DNA of 56,348 nucleotides from Deltaproteobacteria bacterium (GCA_016218765.1 JACRCZ010000095.1:1-56348), one strand, 5' to 3'. Shown: positions 1-8,525, numbered from the stretch's first letter. Numbers and translations: made by a program. Notes: generated by a model not told the origin, from the sequence alone.

Positions 1-1016
1 AGCATCATGGCGGCGCCGATCGCGGCGCCGGCCGACAGGCAGACCGCCTTGACGATCATGAAATCACGGCGCGAGTGGGCGAGCATGGGGAGGAGGCCGT
101 GGCCGTCCTGGACGACCGTGTTGGCGACCAGGATGCTGGCCGGCAGCGTGCCCTGCGCGTAGAGCAGGGTGAAGATGAGGTGCGGTCCCGATTCGGGGAT
201 GATGCCGATGAGCAGCGCCGCGACCAGCACCAGCCAGCGGTTGTCGACGAGCAGGCTCTCCACGGGCAGGTAGTGCATCAGCAGCTCCATCGCCGCCAGG
301 GCGCCGACGGTCCAGGCGAAGATGCGCGGCACGTGCTGCCGGAGGACGTGGCCCCACAGGTGGTCGGACAGGAAGTGCTCCGAGGCGGTGGCGACGAGGA
401 AGAGCCCGAAGCCGCTCACGCCGAGGATCAGCGCGCGCATCCAGTCCCACTCCTCGGGGCCCACCTTCCCGGCGGCGACCGCGGCGGCGTAGATGGCGAG
501 CACGACGAGCAGCACGGCGCGCAGGGCGCCGGGCCGCCGGAGCTGGGCCCAGGCGGCGTGGGACAGCGGACCGGGCTGGTGCTCGTCCGCGTGCAGGCTC
601 AACCCGTCGCAGCAGGCGTCCTCCGCCGCCGGGCGCGGGCGCCGCCGCAGGACGTCGACCGCGTAGCCCAGCCCGACGCCCAGGACCATCTGGCCCACGG
701 TCAGGACCGCCGCGGTGCCGGGGAACAGCGAGAACATCACGAACCCCTCGTCGCCGGTGGAGGCCATCATGCCGCAGACCACCGCGCCGAGCGTGACGAC
801 GTCGTGGGTGTAGAGCGCGACCAGGACGAACGTCCCGAGGCAGCCGGGGACGGCGCCCAGGACGGCGGCCAGCAGGTACTGGCGGAGGCGCGACGCGCCG
901 AGCACGCGGCTCCACGTGCCGCGCGTGAACACGTTCGCGTACTCGACGGCCATCATCATCACCGACACGAAGCCGGTGATGAGCAGCGCCTCCCGCAGGA
1001 CCTCCCACGCGATCAT
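1..1016 (-). CDS. ArsP_2/DUF2899-type putative manganese or arsenic transporter (C-terminus outside window)
   Basis: The reading frame is open from an ATG at 1016 to the window edge (338 codons), so the C-terminus is missing. The protein is almost entirely hydrophobic with about eight membrane spans. Two related segments, GAVPGCLG (residues 54-61) and GIIPESGPHLIF (271-282), each followed by an LY pair and a D/G-rich loop, look like an internal duplication. That pattern is what I know from the ArsP_2/DUF2899 family, annotated as putative manganese transporters or arsenic efflux proteins. A loop at residues 134-146 holds two adjacent Cys and two His, a possible cytoplasmic metal site. The MATE gene lies 73 nt downstream on the same strand. 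The family call is fairly secure; the substrate is not. Confidence 0.75.
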   Translation of the reverse strand, partial: MIAWEVLREALLITGFVSVMMMAVEYANVFTRGTWSRVLGASRLRQYLLAAVLGAVPGCLGTFVLVALYTHDVVTLGAVVCGMMASTGDEGFVMFSLFPGTAAVLTVGQMVLGVGLGYAVDVLRRRPRPAAEDACCDGLSLHADEHQPGPLSHAAWAQLRRPGALRAVLLVVLAIYAAAVAAGKVGPEEWDWMRALILGVSGFGLFLVATASEHFLSDHLWGHVLRQHVPRIFAWTVGALAAMELLMHYLPVESLLVDNRWLVLVAALLIGIIPESGPHLIFTLLYAQGTLPASILVANTVVQDGHGLLPMLAHSRRDFMIVKAVCLSAGAAIGAAMM

Positions 1017-1052
1017 CCGACGCGCATCCTACCCCGTCCGGGCCGGCTCCGT

Positions 1053-1088
1053 CCGCACTTCCCGCACTCGCCGCACTCCCCGCACTGC
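1053..1088. repeat. four 9-bp tandem units of CCGCACTNC type
   Basis: Four adjacent 9-bp units read CCGCACTTC, CCGCACTCG, CCGCACTCC and CCGCACTGC. They lie in the gap between the truncated transporter and the MATE gene, ending just past the MATE stop codon. The same unit forms two arrays near 31.9 kb, one in each orientation, so this is a dispersed repeat family. Confidence 0.85.
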
Positions 1089-1089
1089 G

Positions 1090-2466
1090 CTAGATCCGGA
1101 TCGCCTTCCAGCCCCCGCCGTGGAACTTGAGCATCATCGTGAGGGCGAGACCGACGACGTAGCCCGAGGCGGCGAGCCAGACGCCGAGCACGCGCAGGTC
1201 GAACAGCACGCCGAAGACGTAGGACAGCGGGATGAGCACCCCGAAGTGCAGCGCGCCCTCCGCGTACATCACGAACCGCGTGTTCCCGGCGCCGAACAGG
1301 CAGTTGCTGGACACGATGGCGACGGCGATCAGGCACTCCTGCGCGCCCATCAGGCGCATCGAGTCGCGGGCCGCGGCGATCACCGCCGGGTCGCTGTTGA
1401 ACAGGGACAACGTGAAGTCGGGGAAGAGGGCCTCCAGCAGCCCCAACAGACCGAAGAGGTAGGCCCCGAGCTTGATCGATTGCCAGCCGTAGCGCTCCGC
1501 CAGCACGCTGTCCTTCTCGCCCAGGCTCTTGGAGACGAGCGTGGCCGTGGCGGTGCCCAGGCCCATCGAGCCGATGAAACAGATCGAGAGCACGGTCATG
1601 ACGATCCACGTGCCGGCGGTGTTGACCGAGTTCAGGCTGTGCGTCTGCTCGTCGATGCGGCCCGTCACCCACAGCACCATGCCGAAGCCGGTCATCACCA
1701 CGGCGGTGGCCAGGCCGGACGGGAGCGAGAGCCCGGCGATCTTGGCCATGGCGCGCAGGCGCAGGTTGCGCAGGCGGTACGGGTGGTACTTCCTCCGGTC
1801 GCTGCCGCGCAGCGTGAAACCGATCATCAGGAACATCCCCGCGTAGCTGGCCGCCATCGCCGCGATGCCGGCTCCCTGCACCTCGAGGCGCGGGAAGCCG
1901 AACTTGCCGAACATGAGGATCCACGCCAGCACGATGTTCGCGGCGTTGGCCACGACGGCCGCCAGGAGATGCACCCAGGTCCGCTCCGTCCCGTCGTAGA
2001 ACGCCTTGTACGAGAAGGTGCCGACCATCGAGAGGATGCCGATGAAGCGCATGCGGGCGTAGTCGGTGCCCAGCGCCTGGACCTGCGGGTTGTCGTGCAT
2101 CATCCGGAACAGGTAGGGCAGGGCGAACCAGCCCGCGACCGTCGCGGCGGCGGCGAGCAGCACGGTCAGGGCGAGGGAATTGATGAGCACGGCGCCCGCG
2201 GCGACGGGATCGCCTTCGCCGTGGCGCCGCGCGACCATCGCCTGCGTGCCGACGCCGAGCGCCGCGCAGGAGCCGCCGAACATCCAGAACATCGGCAGCG
2301 TCAGGCCCACGGCCGACTGGCCGTTCGTCGCGAGCTCCTTGGGCAGGAGCCCGACGAAGATGGTGTCCACGACGTTGATCGCCGTCTGCGTGAGCATCGC
2401 CAGGATGACGGGGGCACCGAGCACGACGATTCTTCGGACGAGCTTGAAGTCGAGCGAGAGGTTCAT
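1090..2466 (-). CDS. MATE family efflux transporter
   Basis: 458 residues with about 12 membrane spans arranged as two similar halves, as in MatE-type drug or metabolite antiporters. The N-terminus (residues 10-60) has the usual LGAPVILAML and VDTIFVG segments; the second half begins near residue 245 with LSLPSGLAT, and GMGLGTATATLVSKSLG near 310 matches the conserved segment of the second MatE repeat. Length is normal for the family. These inner-membrane proteins use a sodium or proton gradient to expel cationic compounds; the substrate cannot be read from sequence. ATG 2466 is preceded by a weak Shine-Dalgarno-like GAAGG and by the promoter at 2500-2528. The hydrophobic frame extends no further upstream. 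Confidence 0.92.
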   Translation of the reverse strand: MNLSLDFKLVRRIVVLGAPVILAMLTQTAINVVDTIFVGLLPKELATNGQSAVGLTLPMFWMFGGSCAALGVGTQAMVARRHGEGDPVAAGAVLINSLALTVLLAAAATVAGWFALPYLFRMMHDNPQVQALGTDYARMRFIGILSMVGTFSYKAFYDGTERTWVHLLAAVVANAANIVLAWILMFGKFGFPRLEVQGAGIAAMAASYAGMFLMIGFTLRGSDRRKYHPYRLRNLRLRAMAKIAGLSLPSGLATAVVMTGFGMVLWVTGRIDEQTHSLNSVNTAGTWIVMTVLSICFIGSMGLGTATATLVSKSLGEKDSVLAERYGWQSIKLGAYLFGLLGLLEALFPDFTLSLFNSDPAVIAAARDSMRLMGAQECLIAVAIVSSNCLFGAGNTRFVMYAEGALHFGVLIPLSYVFGVLFDLRVLGVWLAASGYVVGLALTMMLKFHGGGWKAIRI

Positions 2467-2499
2467 GACGCCGGGCCCGACCTTCTGGCGGGCCGCGTC

Positions 2500-2528
2500 T
2501 ACCTAGCGGATGCGGCCGCGGAACGCAA
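2500..2528 (-). promoter_or_regulatory. candidate sigma-70 promoter of the MATE gene
   Basis: On the minus strand, TTGCGT (2528-2523) is followed after exactly 17 nt by TAGGTA (2505-2500), 34 nt before the MATE start codon. It lies downstream of the T9 terminator at 2553, so MATE should be transcribed separately from the RNA gene above it. Confidence 0.4.
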
Positions 2529-2552
2529 GGTCGGATGCGCCAGCAGGTCGGC

Positions 2553-2581
2553 AAAAAAAAAGCTGGGCGGTGGTGCCGAGC
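2553..2581 (-). terminator. intrinsic terminator with nine T
   Basis: On the minus strand a 7-position stem with one C:C mismatch (GCT-C-GGC / GCC-C-AGC, loop ACCACC, 2581-2562) runs straight into nine T (2561-2553). A GCACC-GCAA-GGTGC hairpin with a GNRA loop lies immediately upstream (2593-2580). In DNA this GC-rich, a T9 tract abutting a stem is a strong sign of a real minus-strand transcript end. Confidence 0.75.
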
Positions 2582-3647
2582 ACCTTGCGGTGCCCGGCCG
2601 GCATCTTCGACGGGGTGCGCCCCTCCAGAGACGTACGAGCGATCTCGAGGTGTCGGACTCGCGTCGCCGCGGATCCGGCTCAACCCTCGTGGAGTTCGGC
2701 TGACCTTCGAAGCACTCTCGGCGCGTCGTATCGGAGTATCCGGTTCCCCGATCCCCCTGCGGCCTTTCGCAGGTCCATGGGGTCTTCCGGCGCGCCGCCG
2801 GCCTCGGCCGATTGCTCGACCTACTCGCCTGGCTCCCGTGGCCTTCGCCTCTCCTCCAAGGTTGTCACTCGAGGTCGCCTGCCGCGCTTTGCCCTTGCGG
2901 GCGCGGCGCGACGCGCCTCTCCTGGGGTTTCGTGCCCTTCAGCACATGCCAGACCCGCGGGTCCACTTGCACGGAGGATCCGAACCCTCCGCTACGTTCC
3001 GGCCTCAGGGTTTTTACCCTCTCGCCGGTTTCCTCCCCGCGAGCCCTCCCGGCCCTGTTTCATGCCGGAGCGCTCCTGGGCTTCACCCTTCAGGGGTTTG
3101 TTCCTCCGGGTCCGTCGGAACCTCTCTCGAGGCCCGTCACCCTCTCGACGTTGGCTGCCCGCCGGCTGTACACCTCGCGGCGGCGTGGGGTGTGCGGAAG
3201 CGGCCGCACGACCCGCGAGCCCGTCCTCAGGGCTTCTCGTACCCGGAGTCCGGAGCCTCCAGCCGGCTGTTCGCCCGACGCCGGAGCCCATTCCCCTCTT
3301 GGGTTTCCTCCTCCCTGAGGCATCCCGGCCTCCCGCCGCACCGCCCCGACCTGGCGGACATCCCCCCATGGGCTTCCCGACGACCTTCGCGCTTGCGCGC
3401 CGCGGTCGCCGAGGCCCTCCGGGGTGTTCCACGGCGAAAGACCTGGCTCGACTCCTGGAGCCGAGCGGCCTCTCCGAGGTTTCTTCCCCATTATGAAAGA
3501 GCCTGCGCTCTCCACCGCCGCACCTGCCGCGTCCGCCGGCTTTCCGGAGCGTCCCCCGGGCCGCCTTCGGGCGCTGTCGATGGCGCGTCGGATTCTGAGA
3601 GAGCGGGTCCTTCGGGGACCCCGCCGAGCGATACCCACCGCCCAGCG
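2553..3647 (-). ncRNA. candidate large structured non-coding RNA (about 1.1 kb, family unknown)
   Basis: The segment has a minus-strand promoter (3682-3654) and ends at a T9 intrinsic terminator (2561-2553). Perfect hairpins are dense: 2881-2907 (outer GCCGCG/CGCGGC, inner CCC-GCAA-GGG, a GNRA loop only when read on the minus strand), 2952-2963, 2972-2991 (CGGAGG stem), 3007-3020 (AGGGT stem), 3192-3209 (GTGCGG stem) and 3605-3621. Open frames on both strands are low-complexity, R/G-rich on minus and P/S/L-rich on plus, with no ribosome-binding sites. No endonuclease, reverse transcriptase or transposase gene adjoins it. I could not match it to tmRNA, RNase P RNA, 6S or SRP RNA. An orphan member of a large RNA class, or a decayed intron or mobile-element RNA, remains possible. 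Confidence 0.55.
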
Positions 3648-3653
3648 TCAACG

Positions 3654-3682
3654 ACTATCACTCACGATCGCCCCGCCGTCAA
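3654..3682 (-). promoter_or_regulatory. candidate promoter of the large RNA
   Basis: Minus-strand TTGACG (3682-3677, 5 of 6 to consensus) and GATAGT (3659-3654, 4 of 6) are exactly 17 nt apart. Transcription would start near 3647, just before the first perfect hairpin of the RNA. Confidence 0.55.
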
Positions 3683-4144
3683 CGAACTCCCGGGCGAATT
3701 CTCGACGAATCGTGCAACTCCGCGGAAGGACCAGCGCCCGCCGGTCGCCGGCGCGGGCTGCGGTCCATGCCGCTCCGCCGGCGCTGGAATGCTGCCGCTC
3801 GCGCGACCGCGGCGCCATCGCGTCCGGCACGATCGCGGCACGCGGACGACGGCGCCATCGCATCCGCCGCGACGGCCGTCACGCGAACCCGATGCCGCCA
3901 CGGTCCGCACTCCTACCAGCCGTCGCAGCCCGATCCGGCCATCGTCCGCCGACCATGTTCAACGGGAGCCGCAAGGCGCCGACGCAGACGTGCCGGCCGC
4001 GCCGGGAGGCCGGCGATCGAACACGAGAGGCCGACGTGGGCGAGACCGTCTCGTTGTAAGAGTCCGTCCCGACACGGCAAGATCCATCGAATCGGACTTG
4101 GCGTCCGCCCGGCGGCGGCGCGGTTCATGGCGGAGGTCCCGGAA
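3683..4144. other. intergenic region without a supported gene
   Basis: Upstream of the first large lipoprotein gene and divergent from the RNA gene. Open frames here are arginine- and alanine-rich GC artefacts without ribosome sites. A direct repeat of about 18 bp starting GGCGCCATCG occurs at 3811 and 3851. The leader of the gene at 4145 carries GGAGG about 8 nt before its ATG. Confidence 0.5.
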
Positions 4145-6403
4145 ATGCGAAGCGTGACGCGATGGCTGCCTGCGGTTCTCATCGGTGCTCTGGGCCTCTG
4201 GGGTTGCGCCACCAGCGGCTCGTCGACCAACGGCGACGCCTCCGGCGACGCGCTCGACTCGACGGACGGGAGCGGTGACGCCGCCGATGCCGGCGAGGAC
4301 GTCGGGGCCGAGGCCGCAGACGACGGCGGCGACGGCGGCGACGGCGCCGACGCCGACGGGACGGACGTGCCCGCCGGCGAGGAGCTGTGCGACGACGGTG
4401 TGGACAACAACGGCAACGGGGTGGTCGACGAGGGCTGCAGCTGCATCCCGGGCGAGTCGCGGGCGTGTTTCCGCGGAACGGCCGAGCAGCGCAACCAGGG
4501 GATCTGTCGCGACGGGACCATGACCTGCCTCGGCGGCTCGGCCACCGAAATCGGCATCTGGGGCGAGTGCGCCGGCGACGTCCTCCCCGCCGCGACCGAC
4601 ACGTGCGAGTCCGTGGGCGTCGACGAGAACTGCTCGGGCGCCGCGAACGAGGGCTGCGAGTGCAGCGTCGGCGACCCGCCGCTCGCCTGCGGCAGCTCGG
4701 TCGGCGAATGCGACGCCGGCGAGCAGACGTGCTCCGCCGACGGAGTCCTCGGCCCCTGTGTCGGCGCCGTCGGCCCCGGCGTGGAAAGCTGCAACGGCCT
4801 GGACGACGACTGCAACGGCAGCACCGACGAGGGCGTGCCGGCGCTGCCGTGCGGTCGCGACGAGGGCGAGTGCCGGCGCGGCGTCCTGATCTGCGTCGAC
4901 GGTGCGTACGACACGACCGATTGCGTGGGCGGCATCGACCCGACGGACGAGGCCTGCAACGCGCTCGACGACGACTGCGACGCCGCCACCGACGAGGACC
5001 TCGAGCTGGCCTGCGGCCTTGGCGTCGGGGCCTGCCGTGCCGGGACCATGACCTGCACCGCGGGGGCCTGGGGCGCCTGCACCGGCGCCACCGACCCGTC
5101 CCCGGAGACCTGCAACGGCGCGGACGACGACTGCGACACGACGACCGACGAGGGCCTCTCGCGGTCGTGCGGAACCGACGCCGGCGACTGCGTCGCGGGC
5201 ACCGAGACCTGCGCGGCCGGCGGCTGGGGCGCTTGCACCGGCGCGGTCGGCCCGGGCGTCGAGGACTGCAACGGAGGCGACGAGGACTGCGACGGTTTCG
5301 TCGATGACGGCTGCACCTGCGCCGACGGGGCGACCACCCCGTGCGGCACGGACGTGGGCCAGTGCACGGCGGGCCTGCAGACCTGCACGGCCGGCGCCTG
5401 GGGTCCGTGCGCCGGGTCCGTCGGTCCCACGTCCGAGATCTGCAACGACCTGGACGACGACTGCGACGGCGCCACCGACGACGGCCTGTCCTGTACGAAC
5501 GCCCCCCCGGTCGTCACCTGCCCGGCGCCGATCACCGCGACCGTGCTCACCACCGTGACGCTCGCCGCCACGGCCAGCGATCCCGACGGCGACCCGCTCA
5601 CCTACTCCTGGACCGTCACCGCCCGCCCCGCCGGCTCGGCCGCCGAGCCGGGCAGCCCGGGCGCCGCCACGACGACGTTCTTCCTCGACGCCTCCGGGAC
5701 GTTCACCCTCCAGTTCTGCGCCGACGACGGGCGCGGCGGCCGCACCTGCTGCACCGTGACCGTGACCGCAACCGCGCCCGGCGACCTGCACATCGAGCTG
5801 TCGTGGAGCACGCCGTACGGCGACGTCGATCTCCACGTGCTCCGCCCCGGAGCCTCGACCAACCGCTGGTTCACGATCGATGACTGCTTCTTCGGCAACC
5901 CGACGCCCGACTGGGGCGCCGCCGGCGCCGCCGCCAACCCGACGCTCGACCGCGACGACACCGACGGCTACGGCCCCGAGAACGTCACCATCTCCGTCTC
6001 CCCGCTCGCCGGCACCTACCTGGTCGGCGTCGGCTACTACTGCATGCACAGCCTCGGGACCGGCTCCATCGACCCCGGCTCCGGCCCTGCCGAGGCCACC
6101 GTGCGGATCTACTGCGGCGGCGTGCTGACCGACACGATCACCGGCATCGCCCTCGATTCCACCGGCCGCTGGAAGACGGTCGCGGAGGTCGATTGGCCGA
6201 GCTGCACCGTCCGGCGCCGCTCGACCAGCTCCTGGACCACCGAGGTCGTGGACTCCGGGCTGTTCGGGCTGGGCAACGCCTTCCACTGCGGCATCGCCTG
6301 CACCACGCTGGGCTCGACCGCAGGCTGCCTCCCCAACGAGCACTGCTACGACACCGATCCGAATCCGCGCCGCGAGGATCTGTTCTGCTTCTACGACTCG
6401 TAG
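4145..6403 (+). CDS. large lipoprotein with seven MopE-type Cys/Asp repeats, an Ig/PKD-like domain and a YfaP/DUF2135-like domain
   Basis: 752 residues from ATG 4145 (GGAGG 8 nt upstream; an in-frame ATG at 4127 is less likely). A signal peptide ends in LGLWGC, with lipidation expected at Cys21, then an acidic D/G/A linker to about residue 75. Seven units resembling CNGLDDDCNGSTDEG follow, spaced by CG..G.C..G..TC..G.WG.C segments; this is the putative metal-binding motif family that includes MopE. Next is an Ig/PKD-like segment (DPDGDPLTYSW) and a DVDLHV-containing beta-rich domain as in YfaP/DUF2135 proteins. The tail holds several Cys. The likely location is the outer membrane or cell surface; calcium or other metal binding by the Asp loops is inference. 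The gene at 14259 is a shorter paralogue. Confidence 0.88.
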   Translation: MRSVTRWLPAVLIGALGLWGCATSGSSTNGDASGDALDSTDGSGDAADAGEDVGAEAADDGGDGGDGADADGTDVPAGEELCDDGVDNNGNGVVDEGCSCIPGESRACFRGTAEQRNQGICRDGTMTCLGGSATEIGIWGECAGDVLPAATDTCESVGVDENCSGAANEGCECSVGDPPLACGSSVGECDAGEQTCSADGVLGPCVGAVGPGVESCNGLDDDCNGSTDEGVPALPCGRDEGECRRGVLICVDGAYDTTDCVGGIDPTDEACNALDDDCDAATDEDLELACGLGVGACRAGTMTCTAGAWGACTGATDPSPETCNGADDDCDTTTDEGLSRSCGTDAGDCVAGTETCAAGGWGACTGAVGPGVEDCNGGDEDCDGFVDDGCTCADGATTPCGTDVGQCTAGLQTCTAGAWGPCAGSVGPTSEICNDLDDDCDGATDDGLSCTNAPPVVTCPAPITATVLTTVTLAATASDPDGDPLTYSWTVTARPAGSAAEPGSPGAATTTFFLDASGTFTLQFCADDGRGGRTCCTVTVTATAPGDLHIELSWSTPYGDVDLHVLRPGASTNRWFTIDDCFFGNPTPDWGAAGAAANPTLDRDDTDGYGPENVTISVSPLAGTYLVGVGYYCMHSLGTGSIDPGSGPAEATVRIYCGGVLTDTITGIALDSTGRWKTVAEVDWPSCTVRRRSTSSWTTEVVDSGLFGLGNAFHCGIACTTLGSTAGCLPNEHCYDTDPNPRREDLFCFYDS

Positions 6404-6469
6404 GTGCCGCCTCGTGACAACTCGGGTCGCCCATGCTAGCCCTCCGGGCGAACGCGAGGAGGACCAACC

Positions 6470-7894
6470 ATGCCGCACCGCGTCTTGATGCCGCTCGCCG
6501 TGGCCGCTTGGGCCGCGCTTTCCGCCTGCTCTCCCGGCGACGACGACACGACCGTCGACGCGCGCGACACCGCGGACCTGCCCGCCGAGGTGGACGCGGA
6601 TGTGCCCGCGGAGGCGGACGCCGAGCCGGAGGCGGAGGTCGACGAGGGCGTCGACGCGGATGGAGACGGCGGGGACGACGCCGGTGGCGACGCCGAAGCG
6701 GACCTGTCCGCCGAAGCGGACGCGGACGCGTCCCCGGAGGCGGACGACGCCGGCATGACCTGCGAGACGATCGGCGTCGTGCGGGCCATGACCGACGGTG
6801 ACGTCGCCGTGCTCCTCTGCCGGGTCCTGGTCACCTACGTCTTCCCGCAGGGCTGGTTCGTGCAGGAAGCGGCCGCCGGGCCGGCGATCGAGATCTTCGA
6901 GGGATCGGCCTGGACGCCGGACGTGGCGGTGGGCGACGAGGTGACGATTCCCGTGACCAGCCTGTCGACCTACCACGGGACGAAGACCGTGTACGCCCAC
7001 GACGTCGTGACCGTCCATTCCAGCGGCAACTCGATCGCGTCCTACATCGAGGACGTCAGCGCCGGCACGCCGCTCGGGGAGGACAACGAGTGCGAGCCGG
7101 TGCGCATCACGGACGGCATCGTCGATGCCGTCGCCGGGCTCGACGTGACCGTGACGTACGGCACGGCGTCGGGCGCTGCGCTGCGGGTCGCGGACGCCTC
7201 CGGGTTCTGCGCCGGGGCGCGTTTCGACGTCGTGGCGCCGGGGACGGAGTGGGACGGCGCGTATCGCGTGCAGTCGTTCCAGGCGGCCGACTTCACCCGG
7301 ATCGATACGACGGCGTGCGCCGGCGGCGGGCGCGTGCCGGTCCCGGGCGACCTCCTGCTCAACGAGTTCCTGGCCGATCCGCCCGCGGACCTGCCGGGCG
7401 ACGCCAACTGCGACGGGATCCGCGACGGGTCGAGCCAGCAGGACGAGTTCGTGGAGCTGGTGAACGTGAGTGCCGACCGGCTGTCGCTGGCGGGCGTGAC
7501 GGTTTCCGACACCGTCGGCGTGCGCCACACCTTCTCGGCCGGCACGTCGCTCGACGCGGGCGGCGTCATCGTCGTCTTCGGCGGCGGTTCGCCGTCGTGC
7601 ACCTGGCCCTCCGGCGTCCAGGTGGTCACGGCCGGCGACGGCCAGCTCGGCCTCAACAACACGGGCGACACGCTCACCGTCGCGGTCGGCGCCGGCGCCT
7701 CGGCCGTGACGCTCCAGCGCACCACGTTCGGCAGCGAGGGGGGCCGCGACACGTCGTTGACCTTGAGTCCCGACCTCACCGACACGAACGTCGACCCCGC
7801 GATCCCCGGCGGCTTCGTCGCCCACACCACCGCCGACACCGCCGACGCCTCGCCCTTCTCGCCGGGTACGCGGATCGACGGGTCGGCGTTGTAG
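6470..7894 (+). CDS. lipoprotein with acidic linker and C-terminal lamin-tail domain
   Basis: 474 residues; ATG 6470 follows GAGGAGGA by a good distance. The signal peptide ends LSAC (lipid Cys20). A long acidic D/A/E linker (about 22-95) is like those of its neighbours. The middle (about 97-290) is beta-rich and resembles the OB-like domains that often precede lamin-tail domains in secreted bacterial proteins. From about residue 290, LLLNEFLADPP, DEFVELVNVS and a GGVIVVFGGG strand fit the lamin-tail (LTD) fold. Probably a surface protein; no catalytic residues are evident. The LTD call is fairly secure, the rest is descriptive. Confidence 0.85.
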   Translation: MPHRVLMPLAVAAWAALSACSPGDDDTTVDARDTADLPAEVDADVPAEADAEPEAEVDEGVDADGDGGDDAGGDAEADLSAEADADASPEADDAGMTCETIGVVRAMTDGDVAVLLCRVLVTYVFPQGWFVQEAAAGPAIEIFEGSAWTPDVAVGDEVTIPVTSLSTYHGTKTVYAHDVVTVHSSGNSIASYIEDVSAGTPLGEDNECEPVRITDGIVDAVAGLDVTVTYGTASGAALRVADASGFCAGARFDVVAPGTEWDGAYRVQSFQAADFTRIDTTACAGGGRVPVPGDLLLNEFLADPPADLPGDANCDGIRDGSSQQDEFVELVNVSADRLSLAGVTVSDTVGVRHTFSAGTSLDAGGVIVVFGGGSPSCTWPSGVQVVTAGDGQLGLNNTGDTLTVAVGAGASAVTLQRTTFGSEGGRDTSLTLSPDLTDTNVDPAIPGGFVAHTTADTADASPFSPGTRIDGSAL

Positions 7895-7945
7895 CTCAGC
7901 TTCCCAGAAGTCCGGGACCACCCCTCGCATCCGAACCGCGCCCTG

Positions 7946-7966
7946 CTCGGCGGCAGAGCCGCCGAG
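7946..7966 (+). terminator. hairpin terminator candidate after the lamin-tail lipoprotein
   Basis: Perfect 9-bp stem CTCGGCGGC / GCCGCCGAG with loop AGA, 52 nt after the stop codon, followed by TCCCTTC rather than a clean T run. The position fits a transcript end, but the weak T tract leaves doubt. Confidence 0.45.
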
Positions 7967-8036
7967 TCCCTTCGGGGCCAGGTCGCGGCTGGTTCGGTCG
8001 GGCCAGCCGCGAGAATCGGCAATTCCTGTGCGGATC

Positions 8037-8075
8037 TCCATGCAAATCGGCAGGAGCGCTGACGATTTGCATGGA
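8037..8075. repeat. perfect 13-bp inverted repeat, spacing 13
   Basis: TCCATGCAAATCG (8037-8049) is repeated in exact inverse at 8063-8075, separated by 13 nt. The arms are clearly more AT-rich than the surroundings. No T tract follows, so a terminator is unlikely. It could be an operator for a dimeric regulator, an attachment or end sequence of a lost element, or a transcribed hairpin. Confidence 0.8.
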
Positions 8076-8294
8076 TCAGCGGCGGAAGCCGGAGGTCCGT
8101 GGCGGCCGCCGGCTCCGGCAAGGTCCGACTCGGCGGGCGGTTCGCGAACCCGCGGCCCGGCGGGCTCACGGGGCGCCGACGTCCCTCCCGGCGCGGTGCC
8201 GACCACGGTGATTCGGCTTGTGGTCCGACGTTCGACTTGCTGTTCCGGGGGGCCGTCCGTGTTACGCTGCACGACGGAGGTTGGCGGGAGCGCG

Positions 8295-8525
8295 ATGGTC
8301 CGGGAGATCAACATCGAGGAACAGCCGGGGAAGGTGGTGGGGCGCCGTCGGGCGCCGGCCGACCCGCTGCGTTCGTCCCGCGACACGAAGCGCGAGGCAG
8401 AGGCCTGGTCGAGAGCGTTCGATCGGCCGTTCGTCCCTCGCGGCGTCTACCGCTTCCGCACGTTCGAGGAGGCCGACGAATGGATGTGGGCGATGCTCAG
8501 CCGCCCGTCGGCGAGCCGGCGCTAG
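8295..8525 (+). CDS. small antitoxin-like protein
   Basis: 76 residues, strongly charged. ATG 8295 has GGGAG close upstream. The C-terminal half, RPFVPRGVYRFRTFEEADEW, is a motif I associate with small conserved proteins next to nucleotidyltransferase-type partners in myxobacteria and relatives; that is recollection, not a search. The next short gene overlaps its end. A decayed second copy of the KREA...DRPFV...RG part lies 368 nt downstream. An antitoxin role is inference from size, motif and overlap. Confidence 0.6.
   Translation: MVREINIEEQPGKVVGRRRAPADPLRSSRDTKREAEAWSRAFDRPFVPRGVYRFRTFEEADEWMWAMLSRPSASRR

Larger units (their letters stand above)
7895..8294. other. 400-nt gap with two strong inverted repeats
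   Basis: No gene is supported here. The gap holds a terminator-like 9-bp hairpin (7946-7966) and a perfect 13-bp inverted repeat (8037-8075), then GC-rich sequence leading to the small gene at 8295. Confidence 0.6.

Noticed and set aside
2553..3647. tmRNA, RNase P RNA or SRP RNA
   Set aside because: None of the diagnostic conserved segments (tmRNA tag and tRNA-like end, RNase P GAGGAAAGTCC, SRP GGAA-type apical loop in a short helix) could be found, and the length is wrong.
2992..3651. 219-residue minus-strand frame inside the RNA locus
   Set aside because: Begins with TTG at the predicted transcription start without ribosome site; Arg/Gly-rich, hairpin-dense, and ends without any domain. 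Treated as fortuitous.
2510..4157. Long plus-strand open frames rich in Pro, Ser, Leu and Arg over the RNA locus
   Set aside because: Three overlapping frames are open at once, none has a ribosome site, composition is that of antisense structured RNA, and promoter and terminator point to the minus strand.
3959..8386. 1475-codon minus-strand open frame opposite the lipoprotein genes
   Set aside because: A mirror of Asp/Ala/Gly codons in GC-rich coding DNA; the plus-strand genes have signal peptides, ribosome sites and recognisable domains.
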